Notes: generated by a model not told the origin, from the sequence alone. Shown: positions 44,357 to 56,194, counted from the first letter of the stretch. The stretch: DNA of 64,000 nt from Silene conica (GCA_029255685.2 CM055314.2:2312399-2376398), one strand, 5' to 3'. Numbers and translations are program-made.

Positions 44357-44840
44357 TAGAGGTGGCAATCAAGTCAGTCGAGTCGGGTTTGGTTCGGATC
44401 ATATCAAGTTTCGGTCAGATAGGATCAACCTGCCCTTTCGGGTCGAGTTATAATTGAGTCGAGTCATTTCGGATCAAATCACGAATCGAACCGGGCCGGA
44501 TCGGATTTGGGTCTGTTCATTATCGAGCCTGGTTATTTTATCACATTACTTCAATTTTTGGCCATTAAATTTAGTTTTAACCATTACCTGGTTTAGTCAT
44601 TTTATTATTAAGTCCAATTTATCAATCTAAACATTAAATCACTTTCATTTTAATCAATATTAAGCTCAATGATTGTCGAGTCATCAATTTAATCGGATGG
44701 GGTCTGGTACGGGTTCAGGTTCGAGTCATTGATTATCAGGTCCTATTGGGTTATGGGTCGCCATCGGACCAAGTTGACCCGGTTTCGGGTCGTAAAATTA
44801 TATAGGATTATATCGGGTCGGCTCAGATTTGCCAACTTTA
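44357..44840. mobile_element. hAT-like GGGTCGG-rich element
   Basis: Ends TAGAGGTGGCAA and TTGCCAACTTTA; flanks GCTATAGT and GCTACATT match at 6 of 8. The interior carries CGAGTCGGG and GGGTCG motifs like the other GGGTCGG elements here. An older copy. Confidence 0.6.
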
Positions 44841-45296
44841 GCTACATTATCGGATACATAACCTATGAGCACTTAGATCAACTTTATGAAGATAAAGTTT
44901 AATTGAAGGTCTTAGGTTCACATCTTGAAAATGTAAAAATGTTAAGACTCACATGCTGAAGACCGATAATACCCTCTATATAATGCAAGTGGCAATATTC
45001 ATATGATGCTCCATTTTCTCCCACTTGTTTGTCCACTTATTTTATTGTTAGATAAAAATATCCGTTTTCAACTTATAACGGATATTATCTGTCACAAACA
45101 AAACTTCTGAAAAGGTTTTACTACCTTAATCATCCTAGTATAAAAAAATGAGTTCAAATGCATAGACTAGAAATACCATCGACTTTGCCGGCCTAAGAAT
45201 AGATAGGACATCGTTTGTATTTATTTTAAATATTTGAGAATGTAGTAACATGCTCATGTCGGGGTTTTATATGCAACTTGGTTCTTCCTATATAAT

Positions 45297-45478
45297 TCTT
45301 TGTAACTTTTACGTAAGTTTGTGACGGGTTAAATATTACCTATATAAGTAGATATGACAATGCACTTTCTACTCCCAATACACTATGATTTTATCTCATA
45401 TATTTCACATAAATAATATTTAATCCGTCACAAGCTTGCAACAGATATACCCGTCACTTCATCTGTATTAATTCTTAT
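45297..45478. mobile_element. gacggata-family MITE
   Basis: AAGTTTGTGACGGGTTAAAT at left mirrored by ATTTAATCCGTCACAAGCTT at right, with a TATACCCGTCAC end. Confidence 0.65.
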
Positions 45479-47477
45479 CCAATAAAGTGGACCTGCTTGG
45501 GGTCAACGGATGGTATGCTAGACACCTTTTTTGACTTTAAATAATGTCTTATATCAAAGACCCGTGTCAAGTCTCAACCTCCAAACGATTGACTTTTTTT
45601 ACGACCGTAGGTCTGTACAGCAAATTCTATAACTCTCCAACTCAAATTATTTATTTCGAATCATCACTTTATTATTTTACTTTTTTATTCACTCCGTTTC
45701 ACAATATAAACCCTTTTGAATTATTTTATAAATATTAAAAACTTATTAGAAAATTACATTTTAGCCTAATACACAAATAACTGAATAAGTAGGAGTGAAT
45801 GTACGATATAGAATTAAGTATCTCAAAACACCTTCTAATACGTAGAGGTACTCATAATAACCTCATTTCATCCGAATGCACAATTTTTTTTTTTGACAGG
45901 AAAGAAAGGGAATTATAGTACCCCATAAATTACACAAGAAACTAATGCATGAAAATAGAAATTAAAGACTACATAAACACTTATTAAAAATAAAATTACA
46001 ATAATCCAAGTTGGGGTAATGAGGGCATGATGGTGAAAGATAAGTTCACCACGAGCAACCTCATCCATGTCAACAGTTTTACTAACAATTCCATGAAGCC
46101 AACGGGACGGACCAGGTGTACTTACGCCACAAGAGCGTAGAAAGAAAAGGGGAAGACAGAGCCGAGCAAGCTTATCTTCAGCGGAGAAGAATCTCCTAGA
46201 CCATGGTGATCGACCCCAACAGTCCAAAGACCAAAGATCCAAAGAACCAAGTAAACTGATGAGACAGATTAGAGAGCACACCCCAACTGACCTCCCAACC
46301 AAGAGCCTCAAAAGGACCCAACAACTACAACAAATACCTTTATTGTTGAGATAAATAGAAGAAAAAGATAAAAACAGAAAATTAGCTTGTAATGACATTG
46401 ATTTGGATTAAAACCCACCACCTCCAAACCAGTCAACCACACTGAAGACCTAACTCAGGTCAACTCAAACCCAGACACAGGGCCGGCTATAAGGGTGTGC
46501 GGGTCGCGCGATCGCACAAGAACCCCAATTTTTGAGGGCCCAATAAAGTTTAATTAAGAATATATATTAGTTAGTGAGGCTAGTATTCATGAAGTGTAGA
46601 ATAACATACTGGTTTAGCTTTTGATGTTTGGCCTTTTTAGGCTCATGCATCTTAGGTTCAATTCTCCATAATTAACCTAGTGGACCAAGTTATGACTATA
46701 TTTTATAATTTATTGGTTTCATTTCATTTAAATTGTTTATTCTTTTTCTTGACTTTTTTTCCTAATATGCAAAGTTTTCTAGAAAAAACATATTAATAGA
46801 ACATTTACGTTATAGTTGTATAATAATATGAAAGAAATAAACTATAATTATTAAGCTTAATGTTGATCAAAATAAAAAACGATTTAGGGTTTAGTTTGAT
46901 AATGATCACTAGACCAAATAATAGCCGAAAATTAAACTTATTGGTCGTATGGTAAAATTGAATTAATTCGGTAAATATCTAAACCCAATAATGACCTGGC
47001 CCGATCCATGGTATACGAATTGACCCGTTCCGACAACAATTCGACTCGAAAGGGCATGTTAATTGATATGAGCCAAAACTCGATATAACAGCAACCTGAC
47101 TTGACCTGATCTAAACCTGATCCGATTGTCACTTTAGAATCCGATCCAAAACTTAACTCCGACAAACATGTTTGTACTATTTTATACGAAAAGGCAAATT
47201 TTAGATCGCAATCTAACCTAACATTCTACTATATGACAATTAACTAATTGTGATAGAATTGTGCCAATAATTATTGTAATCAAGACCCGGTCAATGGTAA
47301 ATATTCTTCTTCTCAAAATTGCCCTTCCACCCTTCTACCCGGTTGCTTGATTTGGATCCAACTTTGAGACGACAGAAACAAATTCGAGTTTCATGTTGCC
47401 GTTATTGTGATCAGCAATGGATACATACACTACAAGCTAACAGCACCGGGGCGGAGGGGTAATAATTACGTGACTTA

Positions 47478-47703
47478 GGTCTTGCTTTTTCGACTGAAAC
47501 GACCTGAATTGAATTAATTGGAGTACAGCTTCATTGAACAAAATTGAGTGGAACTGAGTTGGATTGAATTTAGTTTAATTAAAAGTTAATTTTACAAAGA
47601 GGTTAACTAAACATAATTGATTAAACGTAAATAAAACTTAATCAAATACAGTCAAATAAGCAAAATTAAAAGTAGCTGAAATTAAGTCAGAAAAAACATA
47701 ACC
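47478..47703. mobile_element. Tourist-like MITE with TTA duplication
   Basis: GGTCTTGCTTTTTCGACTG and CAGAAAAAACATAACC are inverted; TTA on both sides (47475-47477, 47704-47706). Interior matches 42381-42602 (TGAATTGAATTAATTG, TTAATTTTA.AAAGAGGTTA). Confidence 0.8.
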
Positions 47704-47783
47704 TTAGTATGAGTACTTGTTATAGACTAATGTAGTGGGCATATAAAAGTGGAACAAGATTTAAATGCAAAGAGTCTTGCTGA

Positions 47784-48485
47784 AGACGCATACTATCTGT
47801 CACAAGCCGAATACGGATAGTAACCTCTCACAATCACAGACGAAACTACGCCTGGGCTGTCCGGGCCACGGCCCAGGGTAGATTTTTAGTAACAAGTATT
47901 TATTAAGCAGATAAGTAACCAAAAACATGCATGTGACATAGTGGTAACTAGTAGAGTGGTAAGTATATTCTTTAGTGTAAAGTGGTCACGGGTTTGAGGA
48001 AAGTCATCTGTATTTTAAAATTTATTTTTTATTTTTACATTTAATTTATCATAAATGCGTATTTAAAAAATTTATTATTGTTTTTGCTTCTAATTTTATT
48101 CATTGCTTAAACTAAAATCAAGAATGCTTTAAAATATTAAGTAAATTTGTTAGAAAAAAAAAAAGCAATACATAGGCCAATAATTCATAAGTATGTTTTA
48201 TACTCTGCTAAAAATCCTATTAAAAAAAAAAAAAAAAAACGTAACATGTTGGTGTGAGGTCTCCCTAATAAATAGGTATATATCGATAAAATAAAAATCG
48301 GCCTTGGTACATATTTTGTTCTAGCTTCGTTCATGCTCACAACAATGCAAGTGGGAAGACAAGTTTAGGAAAATTGAACATTTTCCGTTTTCGTGAATCA
48401 TGCCGGTTGTATTTTGTGAGAGGCGCTATCTGTCTTTATCTTGTAACAGATAGTGTCCGTGTTCAATGAGAATTTGTGATTCATG
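47784..48485. mobile_element. gacggata-family MITE split by a hAT-like element
   Basis: Left part CTGAAGACGCATACTATCTG to 47834 and right part from 48336 (AATGCAAGTGGGAAGACAAG...ACAGATAGTGTCCGTGTTC) together make one inverted-repeat element. The 47835-48335 element separates them. Confidence 0.65.
47835..48335. mobile_element. hAT-like element inserted in a MITE
   Basis: Ends CACAGACGAAACTA and TAGCTTCGTTCATG (inverted with mismatches). Flanks CTCACAAT (47827-47834) and CTCACAAC (48336-48343) match at 7 of 8. Non-coding, 501 bp. Cutting it out in thought restores the host MITE. Confidence 0.65.
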
Positions 48486-48489
48486 CCAT

Positions 48490-49090
48490 TTGAATGGATA
48501 GGATTATCTCACAAGAATGCAAGTGAGAAGACAGGTGGAAAAAAATGAAGCATCTTCGTGAATTATGTCATTTGCATTTTGTGAGAGAGACACTATCCAT
48601 CTTTATCTTTTAACGGATAGTTTCCGTCTTCGACGTATATTTGTGATTTAAATGTAGGAGTACGTAGTCGGCCTGCGTCTTGAATGTCCCCATATACGAA
48701 TAGCATGACTTTAATTGAGTTTGACAATTGACATGTTGAGTAGGCAATTAACGTGCCAACTGTGTTCATTTATTCAGAATACTATTGGATAGTAATAACA
48801 ATAAGCCACCACCAATCATTATTCATAAAACTTAAAAACCAAAAGCTGGCACAACCAAACACAATTTACTTTGCACAATCAAACACAATTTAAGAACTTT
48901 CTAGTTTATTCTAGACATTCTAACTACAATTTTTGGATTTTTTCCACACCCAATTCAATCATACTCCCATTTCTATGACTCAACAAGTTTTGTATGGTCG
49001 ATTTTGTTGATTTCATTCTTTAAGCGAGAATTGTAGAGGCGATTTTACGATTTTTATGTACTTGGGTGCGTAAATTTTCTAACCAAAAAA
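48490..49090. other. Further diverged MITE copy and intergenic DNA
   Basis: 48520-48650 repeats the right part of the MITE just before it (CACAAGAATGCAAGTGAGAAG, ACGGATAGTTTCCGTCTTC), so two family members sit side by side. After that no feature is seen. Confidence 0.5.
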
Positions 49091-49094
49091 TATT

Positions 49095-49403
49095 CAATAA
49101 ACGGATTATACCACCAGAGGTATATGTACATATTTGGAGCTTTTTAATAGAAAATTCGAGCTTTATTAGAAAGAATATGAGTTATATGGTAAAATTTATG
49201 AACTCCTTGAGAAGATATTGAGAATCGAAAATTATTATACAACTAAAACACAATACATATAAGTTGAACTATATTTTAATTTTAATAAAAAAAACTAAAA
49301 TATAACTCAAAATAGTTTAAAAGCTCAACAAATATACACATAAGCTCAATAAAATATATCATGGGTTGTACGATGCTATTATAGATCTGGTTGTATAATC
49401 TTT
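49095..49403. mobile_element. TIR element of the GGATTATAC family
   Basis: AAACGGATTATACCACCAGA at left and GATCTGGTTGTATAATCTTT at right, with the same TTTGAGC-rich core as 32282 and 57850. More diverged than those. Confidence 0.5.
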
Positions 49404-49409
49404 TTGTAA

Positions 49410-50150
49410 AAAATAATTAAATATTAAGTTTTTTGAATAAAATTTTGTTTTGTTGGACAAAATGTTTCGTCATATATTGATATAATATTGGATAAAAATT
49501 GTTTAGTATAAGAATTAAACTCATGACCACTAACTAAAAGTAAGTTTTAATTATTAAACCCACATAATTTATAGTAGTATGTTTTTGTACCAGATAAAAT
49601 TGTAGTTATTTTTGGGAAAAGGGATGCAGATGAACCCTATACCTCCATAAAAAACTTTCCCGAGTATCTGAGGTTTAACTCTGGAATACGTACAGTAAAT
49701 AAAATACAACTTTAATATGACAAGTTGGTAGTTTACAATATTCTTATTTTTGTGCAAATGAATCATATATATGGGCAAATATGATGCATGTTGACAATAA
49801 GTACAAATCTTGAATAAATATTTTTAATACGTGACTTTATCGGATAACTCAGCTACTTGACATCAAGACATTTTAAACTATTAGTATAAGATTGACTAAC
49901 GTGCATGTGAAATGAATGGATCATTGTTTGTTTAAGTAGTTAACTGTGTAAAATAAATGGTGAATAAAAATAAGACTCTTTTTAAAGACACTAATAATAT
50001 TATAGAATACTTTAAGAGAACCTAGATTATCCTTTCTAACTTATTAATGCCAAAACAAAGTTTTCAAGTACATAATTTTGTTTAGATGTTACAAGTTGTA
50101 AAAAATATTGTTAGAGTACACCTAGAAATTTTTATCAAGTGTTTTTTTAA
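49410..50150. other. AT-rich intergenic DNA
   Basis: No gene or repeat recognised. Confidence 0.5.
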
Positions 50151-50153
50151 TAA

Positions 50154-50240
50154 CGAGGGGGTTGAATTCCCGGACACATGGTCATTAGTTTCAAGATTTA
50201 ACTGAGTCACCAGTGAACTAACACCACTCGGTTAATGTTT
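50154..50240 (-). mobile_element. SINE fragment (family of 8286-8486)
   Basis: On minus: AACCGAGTGGTGTTAGTTCA at the head, AGTTAAATCTTGAAAC, then a direct jump to the CCGGGAATTCAACCCCCTCG tail with A-rich end. Internally shortened copy. Confidence 0.55.
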
Positions 50241-50737
50241 CTAATTTTCACTAAACTATTTATTCTTATTTGTATTTGATTTTAGTTTTAAAATTAAGTT
50301 TTAACAATATTATTTTATGTAAATTAGATGACACGTGATCTAAATTTAATCACAATATTAAATAACATTTAAAAAAATATGAAGCAAAAAAAAAGTAAGA
50401 AAATTGTGTTTTTGGATATTTATTGAATATATCATGAAAGTTTCATATTGCAATAGCTATTTATGTATAGAAACAACAAGAGTTTAGTTAAATGTACCCA
50501 AAATTCTTGCTATATTGATGAAAGTAAATGAATTAAAACTTTAGACATCCAGAATGCAACTACCCAAACCTCACAGCAGCCTCAAACTTTAGTTGTTGAA
50601 GCACTAAATGTTGAACCACCTAAATTTGAGGTGTTCAAAGCCTCAAACATCAAATTCAATGTTTTATTTTCTACTACCCATAATCTAACCACATCTTACC
50701 TACACATGTTTTTTTTAATTACAACGGTTAAAACAAG

Positions 50738-50950
50738 ATAATCAAGTGGTGTTAGTCCACTGATAACTGAGTTAAACCTTAAAACTTGTAGAAATGTAGG
50801 AGTTGAGAGGTTTCAGGTTCGATTACCAGCCGGGGCGTTGACCACTTGGCCACTGCAGCCCCCGAAAAGGGGTGGTTTACATGGTCCACGTGGCGGTGCG
50901 GGAATACATGGGCCCGGGGATTAAATTAAACCCCTCGTCTTAAAAAAAAA
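50738..50950 (+). mobile_element. tRNA-derived SINE, near full length
   Basis: AAGTGGTGTTAGTCCACTGA (A-box region), GGTTCGATTACCAG (B box), then GCAGCCCCCGAAAAGGGG, GGGCCCGGGGATT and an A tail (50941-50950). Same family as 8286-8486. Confidence 0.75.
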
Positions 50951-51013
50951 TGCAAAAGGAGAAACAATAACCACAAGTAAAATAACAATTCTTTTAAAAT
51001 AAATAACCGAATC

Positions 51014-51113
51014 AAGTGGTGTTAGTCTAGTGGTTCTACATTAAACCTTGAATTACGGTGACGATGATCACTTGTGGACCAGGTGGATTCAACCCCCTCA
51101 TCATCAGAAAAAA
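51014..51113 (+). mobile_element. SINE fragment, same family
   Basis: AATCAAGTGGTGTTAGTCTA, ACATTAAACCTT, then the CAGGTGGATTCAACCCCCTC tail and A-run. Internally shortened. Confidence 0.55.
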
Positions 51114-51407
51114 TAAACAACCCCTATTTTAATTTGATCCGAATATAACCCCTCGTCACTAGAAAAAATAAACAACCCTATTTTAATTTGATCAAAATAT
51201 TGTTAAATAATTTACTTTATATTGTTTTCGTGTAAGGATAAGAAAATTAACCTAACACAAAATCTACATCAGCGTAAACAAAATCACATATTTAAAAATA
51301 CATTTTATTCAACCAATTCTTTACATTTTGTAACGAGAAATTTAAATTAAACGTAAAGAATCACTTGAATAAAACGACATAATAATAAAACTTCTAATTT
51401 CATTTAA

Positions 51408-52805
51408 TTACCATGCTTTTAACGGATACCTATTAATACAATCATTCCAAGGATTTCCATCAAAACTTGAATCCTCTAATGCTTTCCAAACCAAACTCCC
51501 AACCTTAAATCCAGTCCCGAACGCCAACATCCAAACCTTATCCCCTTTCTTAATCTTCCCCTTAGCCTCAAAGTACGCCAATTCATAAAACACGAGGCTA
51601 CTCGACGTGTTCCCGAACCTATGTAACGTCATTCGGGCAGGCTCGGTTACCGAGTCTTCCAACCTCAATGCCTTCCCAACCGCTTCAATAACCGCCTTTC
51701 CACCCGTATGTATACAAATATGATCAAATGCCGTAGTAAAATCGGGTACAATTGGTTTCGACTCGCCCTGAGTCAACACAGATTTCGCGACCGATTTACA
51801 ATATTGAATTAATTGACCAATAGGAAGAACCCTAGGCGCCAAAACCCTTAAGTGGGCCCTTAGGTTTTGGCCAGCAACCCTAATTAAATCTTTAGTGAGT
51901 GAAATTCCAGTTGTACCCTTGTCATCCTCCTCTTGTATCGCCGCCTTGTACGAGCTATCGTCCGCCCCGTGGTGGGTCCGGAGCGAGTCCATGAGTTGAA
52001 ACTTGGCAGACTGAGCTTGGCCCGGGTCGTTGCTAACAATGGTCGCCACGCACCCGACACGGAATAATACGTTCGTGACCAACATCGGTCGATTGTCGCC
52101 TAAGTACCAATTAAGGCTAATGTTTTCCGTGATCACAACAAGGGCATTTTGGACTTTTCGTCCTGATGCGCGTAGTAAATGGGATGCCATATCAATTGAG
52201 AGGACCCCACTTCCGCACCCCATACCTCCCAGGTTAAAGGTGCGGACACTGGGGTCCATCCCGTATCGATTTACCAACAAGGATGAAAGAGACGGGGCGG
52301 GTGAAAACCCGCCACACGTGACAATAACGATATGAATATCTCGTGGATCGATTTTAGCCTTTAAAAAAACCGAATCAACGGCCGAGAACATCCCCTCACG
52401 TGCCTCCAGCATGACGTAACTATAAGGCGCTTCATTGTAGCCTTGGAATACAAATGGCGGGACGTAGGTTTCCTCGCCTAGGCCGGATTTGAGATAAATG
52501 GAACGCATGAAATCAATGCTTTTTTCGTTAAAACGCTGCGTTCTACGTACGAAATACTCGTCGAATTCGACGTTGGATTTTCTGTCATCGGGTGGTTTGT
52601 AACAGGAGTAGTCTAGGAGAAGAATTGGGTATGGCTTGAAAAAGAGATAGTAAATGAGGTATAGGAAAACGATACTGAACGCGGATGCAAAGGCGAGAGA
52701 CGGTCCGAGAGAGAAGGGGGGGAGTTGGGAGAGGAAGAAGAGAAGTAAGAGTGAAGATTGGAGGAAAATGTGAGTGTAAGTTAGAGAAATGTTGTTCATT
52801 TTCAT
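51408..52805 (-). CDS. 3-ketoacyl-CoA synthase (KCS, FAE1 type), single exon
   Basis: 465 aa from the chosen ATG at 52805 (482 aa if from 52856). Two hydrophobic segments near the N-terminus are followed by FAE1/chalcone-synthase-like domains. The catalytic triad is Cys197 (NLGGMGCGSG), His366 (CIHTGGKAV) and Asn399 (LHRFGNTSSS), with spacing 169 and 33, close to FAE1. The enzyme condenses malonyl-CoA with acyl-CoA in the ER to start very-long-chain fatty acid elongation (waxes, suberin, sphingolipids). I prefer the internal start because the TATA box (52859-52867) touches the upstream ATG, which would precede transcription. Odd points: VTCGGFSPAPSL where most KCS have V-N-C-S-L-F, and GMGCGSG for the usual GMGCSAG. 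Length fits short KCS such as the KCS7/15/21 group, but the subfamily is not assigned. Confidence 0.93.
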   Translation of the reverse strand: MKMNNISLTYTHIFLQSSLLLLFFLSQLPPFSLGPSLAFASAFSIVFLYLIYYLFFKPYPILLLDYSCYKPPDDRKSNVEFDEYFVRRTQRFNEKSIDFMRSIYLKSGLGEETYVPPFVFQGYNEAPYSYVMLEAREGMFSAVDSVFLKAKIDPRDIHIVIVTCGGFSPAPSLSSLLVNRYGMDPSVRTFNLGGMGCGSGVLSIDMASHLLRASGRKVQNALVVITENISLNWYLGDNRPMLVTNVLFRVGCVATIVSNDPGQAQSAKFQLMDSLRTHHGADDSSYKAAIQEEDDKGTTGISLTKDLIRVAGQNLRAHLRVLAPRVLPIGQLIQYCKSVAKSVLTQGESKPIVPDFTTAFDHICIHTGGKAVIEAVGKALRLEDSVTEPARMTLHRFGNTSSSLVFYELAYFEAKGKIKKGDKVWMLAFGTGFKVGSLVWKALEDSSFDGNPWNDCINRYPLKAW

Positions 52806-52858
52806 ATTGTTAAGGAATGAGTTGGTGTAATGAGAAAATGAATGGAGTTTGTGCATGC

Positions 52859-52867
52859 TTTTATATA
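52859..52867 (-). promoter_or_regulatory. TATA box of the KCS gene
   Basis: TATATAAAA on minus, a strong TATA box. Transcription would start near 52830, leaving the ATG at 52805 as the first in the message. Confidence 0.65.
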
Positions 52868-52883
52868 CAAAAAATTTTCCAAT

Positions 52884-53053
52884 TTAAGACGGAAATATCC
52901 GTATTAAGGTTAAAACGAGACGGGTTAAATAATAACTCATTTGCATAGATAATATAACCGTCTTTATGTTCCTTAGATTTTTTCGTTTTTGACTTAATTA
53001 TTTAACCTGTCTTAATTTAAAACGGATATACCCGTTTTAAGAGAGACTTGTTG
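52884..53053. mobile_element. gacggata-family MITE in the KCS promoter
   Basis: TTAAGACGGAAATATCCGTA at left and AAAACGGATATACCCGTTTT at right, with GACGGGTTAAATAAT mirrored by ATTATTTAACCTGTC. It begins about 17 bp upstream of the TATA box. Confidence 0.65.
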
Positions 53054-53316
53054 TTATGGTAAAATAATGGCATTGAATTATAAATCAAACTTTGATGTTG
53101 AGGAGTTTAGAGAGTGTAGATAGGTAGTGTAATAACTACTACTTTGTTGTATTTGTACCGTTGGGGAAATATTGAGGAATCACAAGGTCCTTGTTTAGTG
53201 AGTGGGGTTGACTACATTGTTGTACCTATCAATCTTCCTATCAAATATCAATGTTCTTGCCCTTTCTTTATCGAACGCTGGTTTGGTTTAATTAGTCGGA
53301 ATGATATGGATTGGAG

Positions 53317-53960
53317 TAGAGCTGATCAAATGGCCCAGGTCCCAAAAGTCCGACCTGACCCGACCCGATCCTCTTTTTTGGGGCTTGGGCTATACTCTCA
53401 GTCTTAAAAAAGCCCAAAGCCCGATCCATGGGAAAAATTGGGCTGGATTTGGGCTAAACTCCCGGCCCCAAAAAAGCCCAAAGCCCGGCCCAAATTTTAA
53501 TAATTTGCGTAATGTGTAGTTGTGTACATTGTATAAGTAAGCAAAAAGTCAAAAGTTGTTGATTATAGATACACTATTACCTACGACCAAGTTGTATATT
53601 CATGTTTTCATATAAGTCTGGGTTCAATTTAGTTGGAATCGTGAATTAGAATTTGCTAAAACCTTGTTTCAAGCCTTTTTTAGTTGTATTGTAATCTTGA
53701 ATGTTAGAATTCCGTTGTATTGTTTTTCAATAATGTGCGCTTTTTGCGTCTTCACATTTTGAATGTGTCACGAGTCGTAAGGGTCAAAAAAGCCCAATCT
53801 AGCTCGAGGGCTAGCTCATTTAAGCCCGCAAGGGCTGGATTTGGGCTAAAGAAAAAGGCCCATTGACTTGGCCCGACCCGACCCGACCTTAATGCATGAG
53901 CTGTTTTTAACATATTAGCCCGGCCCAAGCCTTATCAAGCCCGACCCATGATCAGCTCTA
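53317..53960. mobile_element. Non-autonomous hAT-like element, 644 bp
   Basis: Perfect 8-bp duplication GATTGGAG (53309-53316, 53961-53968). Ends TAGAGCTGATCAAATGG and CCATGATCAGCTCTA are inverted. The interior holds GACCCGACCCGAT, GGGCTGGATTTGGGC and AAAAAAGCCCAA motifs. Same family as 21634-22337. No coding. Confidence 0.92.
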
Positions 53961-53974
53961 GATTGGAGTTTTAT

Positions 53975-55360
53975 ACTATGATGGTATGAGGTTCTAAATT
54001 CATTCTTACCTAATCTCGTTTGGTTCACCACAAATTATAGAAGGGGGAATGAAATTTGAATCCAAGGGGGAGAGTGGGTATGGGTAGGGGTGTTAACGAG
54101 TCGTGTCGAGTCTGAGCTTAGCCTTCTTTCTTTCTTATTCTATTATGTTCTACTAACTATATACTCTCTCTTATTCTAAGTAAATGTCTTATTTGGACAA
54201 TGACAATATTCAAGAAAGTGATTTAAATAATATAAATATTGTTTGATGGTAAGAACATTGGAGAGAAAGCGAGAGAAGGTATTATTGGATATGATCGTTA
54301 ATAAAGTGATTAAAATGAGTAGTATTGTGAGGTACGTAAGATGAGGTATTGTTTTGGGTTGAATAGATTAAAATAAGTATAAAAGTTTACAGAAAATGGA
54401 CAATTGGACATTATTGTTAATAGACAGATTTAGTAGCTGAGACATTTACTTAGAATAAGAGTGAGTAGTTTTTATTGATCAATAAGTGTATAACTATGTT
54501 TATTTTCATCAAAAAAATATTTTTTTGACAAATATTAAATATACAGTAATTGGCTAAATAAAAATTATAGTAAAAAAAGTTATAATCTCGGGCAGTTATG
54601 GAAATGATTAAATAAAAAAAATTACAAAAGAGAATAAATTTGAATAATTAATATTGTTTCGGATTTCAACTATTTTTTCTCTTTTACAAACTATGTTATA
54701 AAAATACAGATACATTAAATTGATCGAAAATTTATACATATGTTAAAATCATAATTTATTCATAAAAATAAAATTAAAAAATACTCTAAAGAAACAATAA
54801 TTTCTCAAAAAAGTCGGCAACAATTAATTTTTTTTTATAAAAAAACAATAATTATCACAGTATCTAAGTAATTTATTATCAAAAAAAATAAGCTAATGAA
54901 AATTGTCAATTGTTCCCCTACATCCTAATAAATTAATCAAAGTTGTAAATTTCTCAATATAACAAATTTGCGATAAATTGACCTAATAAAATTGATAAAT
55001 TAACAACACTGAATTTTTTTCTAAAGAATTGAACTTTTCATGATAAACATCCCCTTAAACTCATCAATAATTTATTACTATACTAATTAATAAAAAAAAA
55101 AATTCACATATATTGAATCAAACACTATTGAAATAATTGCACTCGCACAATAAAAATAATTAATAATATTTTGATTTAGGGATTAAAATAATTACACCCG
55201 TCGATATATCAAAACATACATTAAAATCGTGTAAAATATTTTGTATATTTTGATGCATTTTTTTGCATGAGATTAAAACTAGTTATTGTAAAAATAAAGG
55301 GGCATGCAAATTGAACTTAATGGTAGAAAAAAAAGATTATGACATTGGTTATCTACTAAT
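53975..55360. other. AT-rich intergenic DNA
   Basis: No gene supported. Long A/T runs, no terminal repeats recognised. Confidence 0.5.
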
Positions 55361-55365
55361 TAATA

Positions 55366-56194
55366 CTCCCTTCGTCTCAACAGATTCTTTACGTTTACTT
55401 TTTCACATTTGTCGAGGTGCATTTTACACCATCAATATTTTTCATTTTGCACGTATAAAAATTAGGGATATTCTACATGGTACCCCTCAATTTTTTGACT
55501 TTCTACATGGTACCCCTACACTTTTTAAAACATATATGATACCCCTAATTGTTGTCATTATCACTACGTGTCTACGTGTACCCCTAAACTTTATTTTCCG
55601 TCAATTAAACTCATTTTTAAGCTTTAAGTGATAACTTGAACGCGTAAGGTAGCTTGTCATTTATTATCACATGATATCAGGACTCTATTAGACTCAATAT
55701 CCATCTCGATCCTAATATTTATAGATATATATGGGCTAAAAAAAGGTGAAGGAAAAATTATTGATCTTTGCCAAATTATCACGTCCAAAGAATGGATACT
55801 AATTCTAATAGATCAGAGTCCTTATGTCATGAGATGATAAATGTCAAGTTCGATTATGCGCCTAAGTAGTCATTTAACGCTTAAAAATGAGTTTAGTTGA
55901 CGGAAAATAAAGTTTAGGGGTACATGTATTGATAATGACAACAATTAGGGGTACCATGTATGTTTTAAAAAATGCAGGGTACCATGTAGAAAGTCGAAAA
56001 ATTGAGGGGTACAATATAGAATATCCCTAAAAATTATAAAAAATTGATATGCTTAATGTACTCGCAAAGACGAATCAAACAAGATCCCACATGACTATGT
56101 TATCTCTTATAGATTGTCAAAAATATTATAGATTCTCTTGACTTGTGAAGAGTGTCAAAAAGTAAATGTAAAGAATCCGTTGAGACGGAGGGAG
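55366..56194. mobile_element. Stowaway MITE interrupted by another TIR element
   Basis: CTCCCTTCGTCTCAACAGAT at left, ATCCGTTGAGACGGAGGGAG at right, TA on both flanks. The inverted arms continue for 60 bp or more (TTTACGTTTACTTTTTCACA / AGTAAATGTAAAGAATCC). The middle is occupied by the 55465-56027 element; without it the Stowaway is about 265 bp, the normal size. Confidence 0.88.
55465..56027. mobile_element. TIR element nested in the Stowaway
   Basis: 563 bp, ends GGGATATTCTACATGGTACC and GGTACAATATAGAATATCCC, inverted repeats of about 170 bp with recurring CATGGTACCCCT. TA on both sides (55463-55464, 56028-56029). Non-coding; superfamily likely Tc1/mariner-like by duplication, otherwise unknown. 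Confidence 0.8.

Noticed and set aside
45913-46398. 161-aa open frame on the minus strand beside a T-run
   Set aside because: It is Leu/Cys/Val-rich with no motif I know. The T-run at 45889 hints at a retroposed segment, but no flanking duplication was found, so neither a gene nor a LINE is claimed.
46477-46550. CAGGGCCGGCT start resembling a hAT-type terminus
   Set aside because: No matching inverted end or 8-bp duplication was found within the next kilobase.
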